Shown: positions 31,229-40,307, counted from the first letter of the stretch. The stretch is DNA of 64,000 nucleotides from Nonomuraea harbinensis (GCF_019396385.1 NZ_JAHKRN010000002.1:248001-312000), one strand, 5' to 3'. Program-made: numbers and translations. Notes: generated by a model from the letters alone, not told the origin.

Positions 31229-32587
31229 ATGGCATTCGGGTGGACCAAGCACGGCGACGGCAAGCATCTGGCACCAGGCGAGGTGGTGAGGCCGGACGAA
31301 CGGCTGAGCTGGCCCCGCATGGTGGGGTTCGGCGCCCAGCACGTCGTGGCGATGTTCGGCGCCACGTTCGTCTTCCCCCTGGTGATGGGGCTCAGCCCGA
31401 ACATGGCGATCATGATGTCCGGGGTCGCCACGATCCTGTTCCTGCTGATCGTCAAGGGGAAGGTGCCCAGCTACCTGGGCACGAGCGCCTCCTTCGTGGG
31501 CGGCGTGCTCGCGATCAGGGCGCTGTTCGGCGGCGACTCGCCCGAGGCCAGCTCCGTCGTGGTGGGCGCGATCCTGGTGGCCGGGTTCGTGCTGGCGCTG
31601 ATCGGCCTCGCGGTCCACTTCCTCGGCGTCCAGGTCATCAACAAGATCTTCCCGCCGCCGGTCACCGGCGCGGTGGTCATGCTCATCGGGTTCGGGCTCG
31701 CGTTCGTGGTCGCGGACGTCTACTGGCCGCAGGACCAGTGGATGGCCCTGCTCACGATGCTGATCACGTTCGTCGTCGTGGTGGCGTTCAAGGGCTTCGT
31801 CGGCCGCGTCGCCATCCTCGTCGGCCTCGTCGCCGGCTACGTGCTCTCCTGGGCCGCCGACCGGGTCTTCGGCATGGTGCCCGCCTACGACGACGGCGCC
31901 GTGCAGGTCGCCGCGCACTTCCGGGTCGACCTCAGCGGGGTGGCCGAGGCCGACTGGTTCGGTCTGCCGCCCGTCACCTGGCCCAGCTTCCACACCTCGG
32001 CCGTGCTGCTGGTCCTGCCCGCCGTCATCGCGCTCGTCGCGGAGAACATCGGCCACGTCAAGGCCGTCGGCGAGATGACCAAGACGGACCTCGACCCGTA
32101 CATGGGCCGGGCGATCGCCGCCGACGGCGTCGCCACCGTGGTCGCCAGCTCGGTCGGCGGCTCGCCGACCACCACCTACGCCGAGAACATCGGCGTCATG
32201 GCCGCCACCAAGGTCTACTCGACCGCCGCCTACTACATCGCCGGCGTCATCGCGATCCTGTTCGGCCTGATGCCCAAGTTCGGCGCGCTGGTCTCGGCCA
32301 CCCCGTCCGGCGTGCTGGGCGGCATCACGGTCATCCTGTACGGGATGATCGGCCTGCTCGGCGCCAAGATCTGGATCGAGAACAGGGTGGATTTCGCCGA
32401 CCCGGTGAACATGGTCCCGATCGGCGCGGGCATCATCCTGGCCATCGGACCGGTGAAGCAGTTGATCAGCAGCGACTTCAGGCTTGAGGGCATCGCGCTC
32501 GGCACCATCGTGGTGGTGGGCGGCTGGCACCTGCTCCGGGTCATCGCCCGCCGCACCCCCGAACCCGTCAGGATCGAGGCAGGGTGA
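31229..32587 (+). CDS. Uracil-xanthine (NCS2) permease
   Basis: 452 residues and about 14 membrane segments of the UraA/PbuX family. The substrate motif ENIGHVKAVGEMT (residues ~272-284) and the second half-repeat helix motif SVGGSPTTTYAENIGVM (~308-324) are typical, closest to uracil-type members. It imports a nucleobase (uracil, xanthine or urate) with protons. ATG at 31229 follows AAAGGGG. It heads an operon with the three hydroxylase subunits (GTGA overlap), so the base imported may be the hydroxylase substrate. Confidence 0.9.
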   Translation: MAFGWTKHGDGKHLAPGEVVRPDERLSWPRMVGFGAQHVVAMFGATFVFPLVMGLSPNMAIMMSGVATILFLLIVKGKVPSYLGTSASFVGGVLAIRALFGGDSPEASSVVVGAILVAGFVLALIGLAVHFLGVQVINKIFPPPVTGAVVMLIGFGLAFVVADVYWPQDQWMALLTMLITFVVVVAFKGFVGRVAILVGLVAGYVLSWAADRVFGMVPAYDDGAVQVAAHFRVDLSGVAEADWFGLPPVTWPSFHTSAVLLVLPAVIALVAENIGHVKAVGEMTKTDLDPYMGRAIAADGVATVVASSVGGSPTTTYAENIGVMAATKVYSTAAYYIAGVIAILFGLMPKFGALVSATPSGVLGGITVILYGMIGLLGAKIWIENRVDFADPVNMVPIGAGIILAIGPVKQLISSDFRLEGIALGTIVVVGGWHLLRVIARRTPEPVRIEAG

Positions 32588-33468
32588 AGCCGCCGCCGTT
32601 CGAGTACCACGCCCCCCGCGACCTCGGCGAGGCGCTGGAGATCCTGGCCGGGGCGGGGCCGCGCGGCAAGGTGCTCGCCGGCGGCCAGAGCCTCATCCCG
32701 ATGCTCAACATGCGGATCGCCGCGCCGGACCACCTGGTCGACATCAACCGGCTCGGCGCGCTGAGCTCGATCGACGCGGGGCCCGGCGGGGTCACCGTGG
32801 GCGCGCTGGCCCGGCACGCCGAGGTGGAGCGGGCCGCCCCGCACCCGCTCATGGTCCAGGCGCTCCGGCTGGTGGCCCACCCGGTGATCCGCAACCGGGG
32901 CACCGTGGTGGGCAGCCTCGTGCACGCCGACCCGGCCGCCGAACTGCCCGCCGTGCTCGCCGTACTCGACGGCTCGGTGCGCCTGGCACGCCGCGCGCCC
33001 GGCGCGTCCGGCCTGCCGGACGGGGTGGTGACCAGGGACGTGCCCGCGGGCGCGTTCTTCACCGGCCCCATGGAGTCGGCGGCCGAGCCGGGCGAGCTGG
33101 CCGTCTCCGCGTTCTTCCCCGCGCTGCCGCCGCGCACCGGCACCGCCTTCCGCGAGATCGCCAGGCGGCACGGCGACTACGCGCTCGCCGGGGTGTGCGC
33201 GGTCGTGACGCTCGACGAGGACCTGCACATCAGCGCCGCCCGGGTCGGCTGCGTCGGCGTCGGCCCCGTCCCGGTCGTGGTCGACGTGACCGAGGCCTGC
33301 GAACGCCGGCCCGCCGCGACCGTCCCCTGGCAGCGGGTCGCCGGGGCCGTACGGGAGCGTGCCGAGCCGGACGGCGACGTGCACGCCTCCGCGGCGTACC
33401 GGCTCCACCTGATCGGGGTGCTGGCCGAGCAGGCGGTCAAGGACGCGGCCAGGGAGGCGGCTGGATGA
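32584..33468 (+). CDS. FAD-binding subunit of a molybdenum hydroxylase (XdhB/CoxM type)
   Basis: 294 residues. FAD motifs AGGQSLIPMLNMR (residues ~37-49) and NRGTVVGSLVHADPAAELPA (~103-122) are those of CO dehydrogenase medium and xanthine dehydrogenase FAD subunits. It passes electrons from the 2Fe-2S subunit to the acceptor. GTG start overlaps the permease stop (GTGA), and its stop overlaps the next start (ATGA). Confidence 0.92.
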   Translation: MKPPPFEYHAPRDLGEALEILAGAGPRGKVLAGGQSLIPMLNMRIAAPDHLVDINRLGALSSIDAGPGGVTVGALARHAEVERAAPHPLMVQALRLVAHPVIRNRGTVVGSLVHADPAAELPAVLAVLDGSVRLARRAPGASGLPDGVVTRDVPAGAFFTGPMESAAEPGELAVSAFFPALPPRTGTAFREIARRHGDYALAGVCAVVTLDEDLHISAARVGCVGVGPVPVVVDVTEACERRPAATVPWQRVAGAVRERAEPDGDVHASAAYRLHLIGVLAEQAVKDAAREAAG

Positions 33469-33959
33469 GCACCGGGACGGATTCGAGCCACGAGATCACC
33501 CTCGGCGTGAACGGCACCGCCCGCCGCGTGCGGGTGCCGGGCAGGCGGCTGCTGTCCGACTGCCTGCGCCACGACCTCGGCCTGACCGGCACCCACGTCG
33601 GCTGCGAGCACGGCGTGTGCGGCTGCTGCACGGTGCTGCTCGACGGCCGGCCGGTGCGCTCCTGCCTGATGCTGGCCGTCACCGCCGACGGGCACGAGAT
33701 CACCACGGTGGAGGGGCTGGCCGGGCCGGACGGGATGTCGCCGGTGCAGCGGGCGTTCGGCGAGAGCCACGCCCTGCAGTGCGGCTTCTGCACGCCCGGC
33801 TTCCTCTGCACGGTGACGGCGCTGCTGGAGGAGAACCCCGCGCCCACCGACGAGGAGGTGCTGGAGGGCATCTCGGGAAACCTGTGCCGCTGCACCGGCT
33901 ACCAGAACATCGTCAAGGCCGTCCACCGCGCCGCCGAGCTGAGGGCGGAGGAGTCATGA
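33465..33959 (+). CDS. 2Fe-2S subunit of a molybdenum hydroxylase (XdhC/CoxS type)
   Basis: 164 residues with two clusters: plant-type GCEHGVCGCCTVLLDG (residues ~46-61) and the C-terminal helical CGFCTPGF...NLCRCTGYQNIV (~106-148). Transfers electrons from the molybdenum site to FAD. ATGA overlaps on both sides place it rigidly in the operon. Confidence 0.95.
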   Translation: MSTGTDSSHEITLGVNGTARRVRVPGRRLLSDCLRHDLGLTGTHVGCEHGVCGCCTVLLDGRPVRSCLMLAVTADGHEITTVEGLAGPDGMSPVQRAFGESHALQCGFCTPGFLCTVTALLEENPAPTDEEVLEGISGNLCRCTGYQNIVKAVHRAAELRAEES

Positions 33960-36316
33960 CCACCAGGCTGTTCGGAGAGCCGGTGCAGCGCCGCGAGGAC
34001 CCCCGGCTGCTCACCGGGCAGGGCCGGTTCCTCGACGACCTGGGCTCCGGCGCGCTGGCCGCCGCGTTCGTGCGCTCCCCGCACGCGCACGCCCGCATCC
34101 GCGACGTCGACGTCACCGCCGCGCTCGACGTCGACGGCCTGATCGCGATCTACACCTGGGAGGACCTGCCCGAGCGGGTCGGCCGGCCGCTGCCGCTGCT
34201 CATCCCGCACCCGGCGCTCACCCACGGCCGCACCGCCTACCCGCTGGCCAGGGAGACGGTGCGGCACGTCGGCGAGCCCGTCGTCATGGTCGTGGCCACC
34301 GACCGCTACCTCGCCGAGGACGCCTGCGGGCTCATCGAGGTCGACTACGAGCCGCTCAAGCCGGTCGTCGGCCTGGAGGACGCCGTGCAGAGCGGCCACC
34401 TCGTGCACGAGGACGTGCCCGGCAACATCGGCGCCCACCTGGTGCAGGAGGTGCCCTCCGCGTCCGGGCTGAGCGCCGGGGAGGCGATCGACGCCGCCCC
34501 GCACACCCTGTCGTTCCGGCTCGACATCGAGCGCAGCGCCAGCACCCCGCTCGAAGGCCGCGGCGTGTACGCCCGCTGGGACGGCGCCGACCTGCGCGTC
34601 TACTCCAGCACCCAGACCTCCACCAGCGTCCGCATGGCCATCGCGGCCGCGCTCGGCCTGCCGCTGACCAGCGTCGAGGTCATCGCGCCCGACGTGGGCG
34701 GCGGGTTCGGGGTGAAGATCGTGCACCCGTGGCCGGAGGAGATCCTGGTGCCGTGGGCCGCCATGCTGCTCGGCCGCGAGATCAAGTGGACCGAGGACCG
34801 GCGCGAGCACTTCATCTCCTCCGCCCACGAACGCGGCCAGGTGCAGCACGTGCGGGTCGGCTTCGACGACGACGGCCGGGTGCTCGGCATGGACGTGCGC
34901 ATCCTGCACGACCACGGCGCCTACACCCCGTACGGGATCATCGTGCCGATCATCACCTCCACCCAGCTGCTCGGGCCGTACAAACTCGGCGCCTACCGGG
35001 TCGAGTTCTCCTCCGTCTACACCAACACCGTGCAGGTCACCCCGTACCGGGGCGCGGGCCGCCCGCAGGGCGTGTTCTGCATGGAGCGGACGATGGACAA
35101 GATCGCCCGCCATCTGGGCAGGGACCGCACCGAGGTGCGCGCCGCCAACTTCATCCAGCCCGACGAGTTCCCGTACGACCAGCGCATGACCTTCCAGGAC
35201 GGCCGGCCGCTCATCTACGACAGCGGCGACTACCCCGAGATGCTCCGCCTGGTTAAGGAGCTGATCGGCTGGGACGACTTCGAGCGCGCCCCGAACCGGG
35301 GCATCGGCATCGGCTGCTACGTCGAGGGCACCGGCGTCGGCCCGTACGAGGGCGGGCACGTGCAGATCACCTCGGACGGGCGGGTGCACGTCTCCACCGG
35401 GCTCACCTCCCAGGGGCAGGGACACCAGACCGTGTTCGCCCAGATCGCCGCCACCGAGCTGGGCGTGCCGATCGAGCGGGTGTCCGTGGTCACCGGCGAC
35501 ACCCGCAGGTTCGGGTACGCGGTCGGCACGTTCGCCTCCCGGGCCGCGGTCATGAGCGGCAACGCGATCGCGCTCGCCTGCCGCAAGGTGCGCGAGAAGG
35601 CGCTGCGCATCGCCGCCGACGCGCTGGAGGCCAACCCGGCCGACCTGGAGATCACCGAAGGCATCGTGCACGTGGTCGGCGACCCGAAGGCAGCCGTCCC
35701 GCTGTCCACGGTCGCGGTGCTGGCCAACCCGCTGCGGTACGCGTTCGACGACGAGGCGGCCAAGGCCACCCAGTTCTCCGGCCAGGCGTCGGGCGGGGCC
35801 TCGCCCGACCGGCCGCCGGTCGCCGAGGGGGACGAGCCGGGGCTGGAGGGCCGCGACTACTACTCGCCGATCCGCTCCACCTTCGCCGCCGGCATGCACG
35901 CGGCCGTCGTCGAGACCGACCCGCTCACGGCCGAGATCAAGGTCCTCAGGTACGCGGTCGTGCACGACTGCGGCAAGCTGATCAACCCGATGATCGTCGA
36001 GGGCCAGATCCACGGCGGGGTGGCGCAGGGCATCGGCGGCGCGCTCTACGAGCGGATGGTGTACGACTCGCACGGGCAGCTCGTCAACGCCTCCTTCATG
36101 GACTTCCTCATGCCGTACGCGACCGAGATCCCGCACGTCGAGACCGCCCACCTGGAGACCCCGTCGCCGCTCAACCCGCTGGGCATCAAGGGCGCGGGGG
36201 AGGCGGGCGTGATCCCGGTGTCGGCGGTCATCGCCTCGGCGATCGAGGACGCGGAGGGCGTCGACATCGACCGCATGCCGATCTCCCCGTCGGAGCTGTT
36301 CGACCTGCGCGGCTGA
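33956..36316 (+). CDS. Molybdopterin-binding large subunit of a xanthine dehydrogenase-family hydroxylase
   Basis: 786 residues. Cofactor motifs: VGGGFGVK (residues ~247-254), TPYRGAGRPQG (~362-372), SQGQGHQTVFAQIA (~484-497), and the active-site glutamate in GIKGAGEAGV (~743-752). The loop YRGAGRP, instead of the AYRCSFR loop of true CO dehydrogenase, puts it in the CoxL form II/purine-hydroxylase-like group, so carbon monoxide oxidation is unlikely. Operon context (NCS2 permease, PucR) favours a purine or related heterocycle. Substrate unproven. Confidence 0.93.
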   Translation: MTTRLFGEPVQRREDPRLLTGQGRFLDDLGSGALAAAFVRSPHAHARIRDVDVTAALDVDGLIAIYTWEDLPERVGRPLPLLIPHPALTHGRTAYPLARETVRHVGEPVVMVVATDRYLAEDACGLIEVDYEPLKPVVGLEDAVQSGHLVHEDVPGNIGAHLVQEVPSASGLSAGEAIDAAPHTLSFRLDIERSASTPLEGRGVYARWDGADLRVYSSTQTSTSVRMAIAAALGLPLTSVEVIAPDVGGGFGVKIVHPWPEEILVPWAAMLLGREIKWTEDRREHFISSAHERGQVQHVRVGFDDDGRVLGMDVRILHDHGAYTPYGIIVPIITSTQLLGPYKLGAYRVEFSSVYTNTVQVTPYRGAGRPQGVFCMERTMDKIARHLGRDRTEVRAANFIQPDEFPYDQRMTFQDGRPLIYDSGDYPEMLRLVKELIGWDDFERAPNRGIGIGCYVEGTGVGPYEGGHVQITSDGRVHVSTGLTSQGQGHQTVFAQIAATELGVPIERVSVVTGDTRRFGYAVGTFASRAAVMSGNAIALACRKVREKALRIAADALEANPADLEITEGIVHVVGDPKAAVPLSTVAVLANPLRYAFDDEAAKATQFSGQASGGASPDRPPVAEGDEPGLEGRDYYSPIRSTFAAGMHAAVVETDPLTAEIKVLRYAVVHDCGKLINPMIVEGQIHGGVAQGIGGALYERMVYDSHGQLVNASFMDFLMPYATEIPHVETAHLETPSPLNPLGIKGAGEAGVIPVSAVIASAIEDAEGVDIDRMPISPSELFDLRG

Positions 36317-36343
36317 TCGTCCGCCCATGGCAGGATCTGCGGC

Positions 36344-37501
36344 ATGCGAACGGACCGGACCGGCGCCGCCCCTGGGCCTCAGACCACAGCGGCAGAACAG
36401 GCGACCGGACACGCGGCCGGACAGGCGGCCGGTCACGGGGCCGGACAGGCGGTAGAACAGGCGGTAGAACAGGCGGTCGAGCTGCGGGCGCCCGGCGCCG
36501 GGCTGACTCGGTTCCCGGGCGACGCGGCCGGGGCGGCCCGCGTCCGGCTGGTCGACCTGGCCTGGAACGAGCTCACCGAGCTGCCCGCGTGGGCCGGGGA
36601 GCTGACCGAGCTGGAGGAGCTGCGCCTCGACGGCAACAGGCTGCGCGCGCTGCCCGACCTGTCGCCTCTGAAGGCCCTGCGCGCTCTCCACGCCGACGGC
36701 AACCGGCTCACCGAGATCCCGCCCCTCCCGCCCGGCCTGGAGACCCTCTCCCTGTACGGGAACGCCGTCGAGCGGCTGCCTGATCGCCTAGGCGACCGGC
36801 TGCGCCACCTGTCCGTCGGCGGCAACCGGATCACCGGACTGCCCGCGGCGCTGTGGCGGCTGACCCGGCTGGAGACGCTCAACGTCGCCGAGAACGCGCT
36901 CACCGAGCTGCCGCCCGCCGTCGCCGGCCTCACGTCCCTGCGCATACTCGACGTGGGCCACAACCGGCTCACGTCCCTCCCCGCGGAGCTCGGCGACCTG
37001 CCGCTCACCGACTACCTGTACGCGAGCGACAACCTGCTCACCGAGGTGCCCGCCGCCATCGGCCGCCTGGACCGGCTCGCCTACCTCGGCCTCACCGACA
37101 ACCGGCTGCGCGCCCTGCCCGAGAGCCTCGGCCGGATGGCCTCCCTGGCCGAGCTCAGGCTGTACGGCAACCGGCTGGAGTCGCTCCCGGCGGGCATCGG
37201 CGGCCTGCGCCGTCTCCGCGAGCTCCACCTGAGGGGCAACCGGCTGTGCGCCCTGCCCCCGTCCATCGCCGGGCTGGGCGAGCTGCGCGTGCTCGACCTG
37301 CGCGACAACGTCCTGCGCGAGCTGCCCGACCTGTCGCCGCTCACCCGGCTCACCCATCTCGACCTGCGCAACAACCGGCTGCGCCGCCTCCCCGCGCTGC
37401 CGCGCGCCCTGGAGAAGCTCGACCTGCGCTGGAACAAGCTCGACGACGAACCGCCCGCCCTGCGCGACCTGGCCGCCCGCGGCTGCGTCATCCTGCGCTG
37501 A
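36344..37501 (+). CDS. Leucine-rich repeat protein
   Basis: 385 residues, no signal peptide. After an Ala/Gln/Gly-rich N-terminus made of 12-bp coding repeats (residues ~20-46), about 13 LRRs of 20-23 residues run to the end, with the core LxxLxLxxNRLxxLP (for example LRLDGNRLRALP, LYLGLTDNRLRALP-like units). This is the bacterial LPX type used for protein binding. A short final helix follows LRWNKLDDEPPALRDLAARG. Cytoplasmic as far as can be seen; no kinase or GTPase domain is fused. Partner and role unknown. Confidence 0.85.
   Translation: MRTDRTGAAPGPQTTAAEQATGHAAGQAAGHGAGQAVEQAVEQAVELRAPGAGLTRFPGDAAGAARVRLVDLAWNELTELPAWAGELTELEELRLDGNRLRALPDLSPLKALRALHADGNRLTEIPPLPPGLETLSLYGNAVERLPDRLGDRLRHLSVGGNRITGLPAALWRLTRLETLNVAENALTELPPAVAGLTSLRILDVGHNRLTSLPAELGDLPLTDYLYASDNLLTEVPAAIGRLDRLAYLGLTDNRLRALPESLGRMASLAELRLYGNRLESLPAGIGGLRRLRELHLRGNRLCALPPSIAGLGELRVLDLRDNVLRELPDLSPLTRLTHLDLRNNRLRRLPALPRALEKLDLRWNKLDDEPPALRDLAARGCVILR
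36440..36481. repeat. 12-bp tandem repeat in the LRR gene N-terminus
   Basis: GCGGTAGAACAG occurs in about three successive copies, the last one diverged, encoding QAVEQAVEQAVE. It is in frame and near the start of the LRR gene. Confidence 0.6.
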
Positions 37502-37541
37502 ACGGGTGAACCGTCCTCACGGATGCTGCGTATCTCGGCAC

Positions 37542-37982
37542 ATGACGACTTTTCCACGTCTGGCCGCGTTCGGGCTGCTGGCCGGGCTCCTCGTCGCATG
37601 CACCCCCGGCGGCGACGGCGACTACGTCGCCGCGGGCCAGAAGCAGGAGCAACTGCCGGCGCTCACCGTGGAGCAGCTCGCCGACAAGGTGGGCTGCGCC
37701 CCGCGCATCCAGGTCGACGCGTCCGACATCCGCACCGGCTACTGCAAGACGGACGACGGCGAGTTCTTCGTGAGCACCTTCGCCACGGAGGACGGCAAGG
37801 ACGCCTGGATGGACCAGGCGCCCGAGTACAAGCCGCACCTCGTCGGCCCCCGGTGGACCGTGCTCGCCGACCTGGAGGTGCTGGAGGCCCTGCAGATCCC
37901 GCTCGACGGCGACCTGCACCTGAGCGACCACCGCGTCAGCCAGTCGCCCGCCCCCGGCAACGACGCCGGGACCGGCTACTGA
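37542..37982 (+). CDS. Small secreted lipoprotein, hypothetical
   Basis: 146 residues. The N-terminus MTTFPRLAAFGLLAGLLVAC is a lipoprotein signal with lipobox LVAC, giving a lipid-anchored Cys at position 20. The mature part is acidic with two further Cys (VGCAPRI, TGYCKTD), probably a disulfide. No known domain recognised. ATG at 37542 is chosen because an earlier in-frame ATG at 37506 would bury the signal peptide. It converges on cydB with a few bases of overlap. Confidence 0.75.
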   Translation: MTTFPRLAAFGLLAGLLVACTPGGDGDYVAAGQKQEQLPALTVEQLADKVGCAPRIQVDASDIRTGYCKTDDGEFFVSTFATEDGKDAWMDQAPEYKPHLVGPRWTVLADLEVLEALQIPLDGDLHLSDHRVSQSPAPGNDAGTGY

Positions 37983-38881
37983 CCCGGCCGGGCCTCCGCG
38001 ACCTGGACGGCCGGCCGGACCCGCTTCCTGAACACCCAGTACGTCCAGCCCTGGTAACCGAGCACGAACGGCAGCGCGATCAGGCCGATCCAGCTGAGCA
38101 TCGTCAGCGTGTACGGGCCGGAGGCCGCCTCCGCCAGCGTCAGCCCCGGCAGCGGGGCGTGCCGCAGCTGGGCGAAGACCGCGACCGACACCAGCACGAT
38201 CGTGGCCGCCATGGCCACGAACGCCCAGCCCTCGCGGCGCCGCCACACCAGCGCCGGCGCGGCGGCCAGCGCGGCCACCGCCGCGAGCGCCGGGATCGTG
38301 CCCATGCCCGACAGCGCCACCACGCCGATCGGCAGCGTCACCGCGCTCAGCGCGACCGCCGCCGACCTGGCCCGCTTGCGCACCGGGCCGTCCGTCTTGA
38401 GCGCCAGGAAGATCGCGCCGTGCAGCAGGCACACCGTCAGCGAGAACGCGCCGCCCAGCATCGCCGCCACCGCGCTCCCGTACAGGAGGTCGGCGAAGAC
38501 CGTGCCCCACACGAACGCGGGCAGCGCGCTGCCGACCACGATGCCGAGGTCGCACCAGGCCGGGTTCTCGACCTTGCCGCGCCACTCCAGGCCGACGCCG
38601 CGCACGATCAGGCCGACCAGGACCAGCAGCACCGGCAGGTAGAAGCCGCTGAACATGCCCGCGTACCAGGCGGGGAACGCGGCGAACATGGCGCCCACCG
38701 CGGTGATCAGCCACACCTCGTTGCCGTCCCACACCGGCCCGATCGTCTGCAGGCTCTGCCGCTGCTCCTCGCCGTCGCCGCTGACGAACGGCGCAAGCAG
38801 CCCCACGCCGAAGTCGAACCCTTCCAGGACGAAGTAGCCCGTCCACAGGAAGGCGATGATGATGAACCACAGGTCGATCAC
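37976..38881 (-). CDS. cydB: Cytochrome bd oxidase subunit II
   Basis: 301 residues and eight predicted membrane helices. The start LWFIIIAFLWTGYFVLEGFDFGVG is characteristic of CydB (residues ~4-27), as is PVWDGNEVWLITA (~48-60). It is shorter than the usual 330-380 residues but complete at both ends. With CydA it forms the high-affinity quinol oxidase used at low oxygen. GTG start at 38881 behind AGGAG, 9 nt after the cydA stop. Confidence 0.95.
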   Translation of the reverse strand: MIDLWFIIIAFLWTGYFVLEGFDFGVGLLAPFVSGDGEEQRQSLQTIGPVWDGNEVWLITAVGAMFAAFPAWYAGMFSGFYLPVLLVLVGLIVRGVGLEWRGKVENPAWCDLGIVVGSALPAFVWGTVFADLLYGSAVAAMLGGAFSLTVCLLHGAIFLALKTDGPVRKRARSAAVALSAVTLPIGVVALSGMGTIPALAAVAALAAAPALVWRRREGWAFVAMAATIVLVSVAVFAQLRHAPLPGLTLAEAASGPYTLTMLSWIGLIALPFVLGYQGWTYWVFRKRVRPAVQVAEARPGQ

Positions 38882-38890
38882 GTCTGCTCC

Positions 38891-40234
38891 TCAGTACATC
38901 AGCGACGGCTGGCGCTTCTCGGCCGCGGGAGCGGGCTCGATCTCCTCGGGGCCCTTGCGTACGTGCCGGGCCAGCAGCACGATCTCGGCCACGGTGAGCG
39001 CGCCGTACAGCAGGGTGAAGATCGTCAGGGAGATCGCGACCTCGGCCAGGCTCACCCCGGGTGAGACGGAGGCGGCCGTGAGCAGCTCGCCCGCGACCGT
39101 CCACGGCTGGCGCCCGATCTCGCTCAGCAGCCAGCCGGCCGTCACCGCGAGCAGCGGCAGCGGGAGCGCCAGCAGGAACACCCGCGACAGCCAGGGCGGC
39201 ATCGGCCTCCGGCGGCGGGTCAGCCAGAGCCCGAGCACGGACAGCCCGACGGTCGCCATGCCGAACCCGATCATCAGCCGGAACGACCAGAACACGATCG
39301 TCTGGTCCGGCCGGTAGTCGCCGGGGCCGAACTCCTGCTCGAAGCGCCGCTGCAGGTCCTCGGTGCCCTGGACGACGGCGTCGGGGTCGTTCGTGGACAG
39401 GAAGCTGAGCACCTTGGGGATCTCGATGCCGGGCGCGACCGTGAACGGCGCTCCGGCGGTGTCGCGTTCGAGCCCTTCGGCGGCGGCCAGCTTCATCGGC
39501 TGCTGCTCGTACATCAGCTTGGCGGACGTGTCGCCGGTGACCGCGACCAGCGCGCCCGCGGCCGCCGTCATCACCAGCGCCGCCCTGGCGGCGCTGCGCC
39601 ACATCTCCGCCCGGGTCCGCAGCAGCCAGTAGCCGCACACCGCCAGCACGAACCCGCCGGCCACCACGAACGCGGCGGCGACCACGTGCGGCACCTGCGC
39701 GAGCGCGGTCGAGTTGGTCAGCACCGCCCACAGGTCCGTCATCCTGGCCTTGCCGTCGACCACCTCGTAGCCGACCGGGTGCTTCATCCACGCGTTGGCG
39801 GCCAGGATGAAGTACGCCGACAGGTTGGAGGCGAGCGCCGCCGCCCAGATGCAGGCCAGGTGGAGCCGCTTCGGCAGCCGGTCCCACCCGAAGATCCACA
39901 ACCCGATGAACGTGGACTCCAGGAAGAACGCCAGCAACGCCTCCAAGGCCAGCGGCGCGCCGAACACGTCACCGACGAACGTGGAGTACTCCGACCAGTT
40001 CATGCCGAACTGGAACTCCTGCACGATGCCGGTGACCACGCCCATCGCGAAGTTGATCACGAAGAGCTTGCCGAAGAACTTCGTCAGCCGCAGGTAGTGG
40101 TCCTTCCCGGTGCGGTGCCACGCGGTCTGCAGCCCGGCCACGAAGATGCCCAGGCCGATCGTCAGCGGCACGAACAGGAAGTGGTACACGGTGGTCACCC
40201 CGAACTGCCACCGTGCGAGATCAAGTGCGTCCAT
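38891..40234 (-). CDS. cydA: Cytochrome bd oxidase subunit I
   Basis: 447 residues. Heme ligand His in TVYHFLFVPLTIG (residue ~18), the EFQFGMNW helix, the quinol-binding Q-loop (KVLSFLSTNDPDAVVQG, ~275-291) of the short form, and GRQPW (~392-396). Oxidises menaquinol and reduces oxygen to water, coupled to charge separation. ATG at 40234 follows GAGGGG closely. The promoter region carries an elaborate nested dyad (40256-40307), so expression is probably tightly controlled. Confidence 0.96.
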   Translation of the reverse strand: MDALDLARWQFGVTTVYHFLFVPLTIGLGIFVAGLQTAWHRTGKDHYLRLTKFFGKLFVINFAMGVVTGIVQEFQFGMNWSEYSTFVGDVFGAPLALEALLAFFLESTFIGLWIFGWDRLPKRLHLACIWAAALASNLSAYFILAANAWMKHPVGYEVVDGKARMTDLWAVLTNSTALAQVPHVVAAAFVVAGGFVLAVCGYWLLRTRAEMWRSAARAALVMTAAAGALVAVTGDTSAKLMYEQQPMKLAAAEGLERDTAGAPFTVAPGIEIPKVLSFLSTNDPDAVVQGTEDLQRRFEQEFGPGDYRPDQTIVFWSFRLMIGFGMATVGLSVLGLWLTRRRRPMPPWLSRVFLLALPLPLLAVTAGWLLSEIGRQPWTVAGELLTAASVSPGVSLAEVAISLTIFTLLYGALTVAEIVLLARHVRKGPEEIEPAPAAEKRQPSLMY

Positions 40235-40255
40235 GTCCCCTCATCGGGTCAACGA

Positions 40256-40307
40256 GCTCTACGGCTTGTAGTACATCTACTTGAAGTAGTACTACACGCT
40301 GTAGAGC
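40256..40307. promoter_or_regulatory. Nested CTAC/GTAG dyad upstream of cydAB
   Basis: Around a central G at 40283 three pairs of arms match: CTACTT/AAGTAG (40277-40282, 40284-40289), GTAGTA/TACTAC (40268-40273, 40290-40295), and GCTCTAC/GTAGAGC (40256-40262, 40301-40307), with only CAT (40274-40276) breaking the symmetry. The right half, TACTACA-CGC-TGTAGAG, resembles BlaI/MecI/CopY-type operators (TACTACAnnTGTAGTA). It lies 22-73 nt before the cydA start. The remaining part of the 266-bp gap (40308-40488) shows nothing else clear. Confidence 0.6.

Noticed and set aside
33956-36316. True aerobic CO dehydrogenase (CoxL form I)
   Set aside because: The diagnostic AYRCSFR loop is absent; YRGAGRP is present instead.
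33899-36691. A 930-codon open frame opposite the molybdenum hydroxylase large subunit
   Set aside because: Its composition (long runs of Ala, Gly, Arg, Val, Asp and His without domain motifs) is that of an antisense frame in GC-rich coding DNA; the forward gene has all cofactor motifs.
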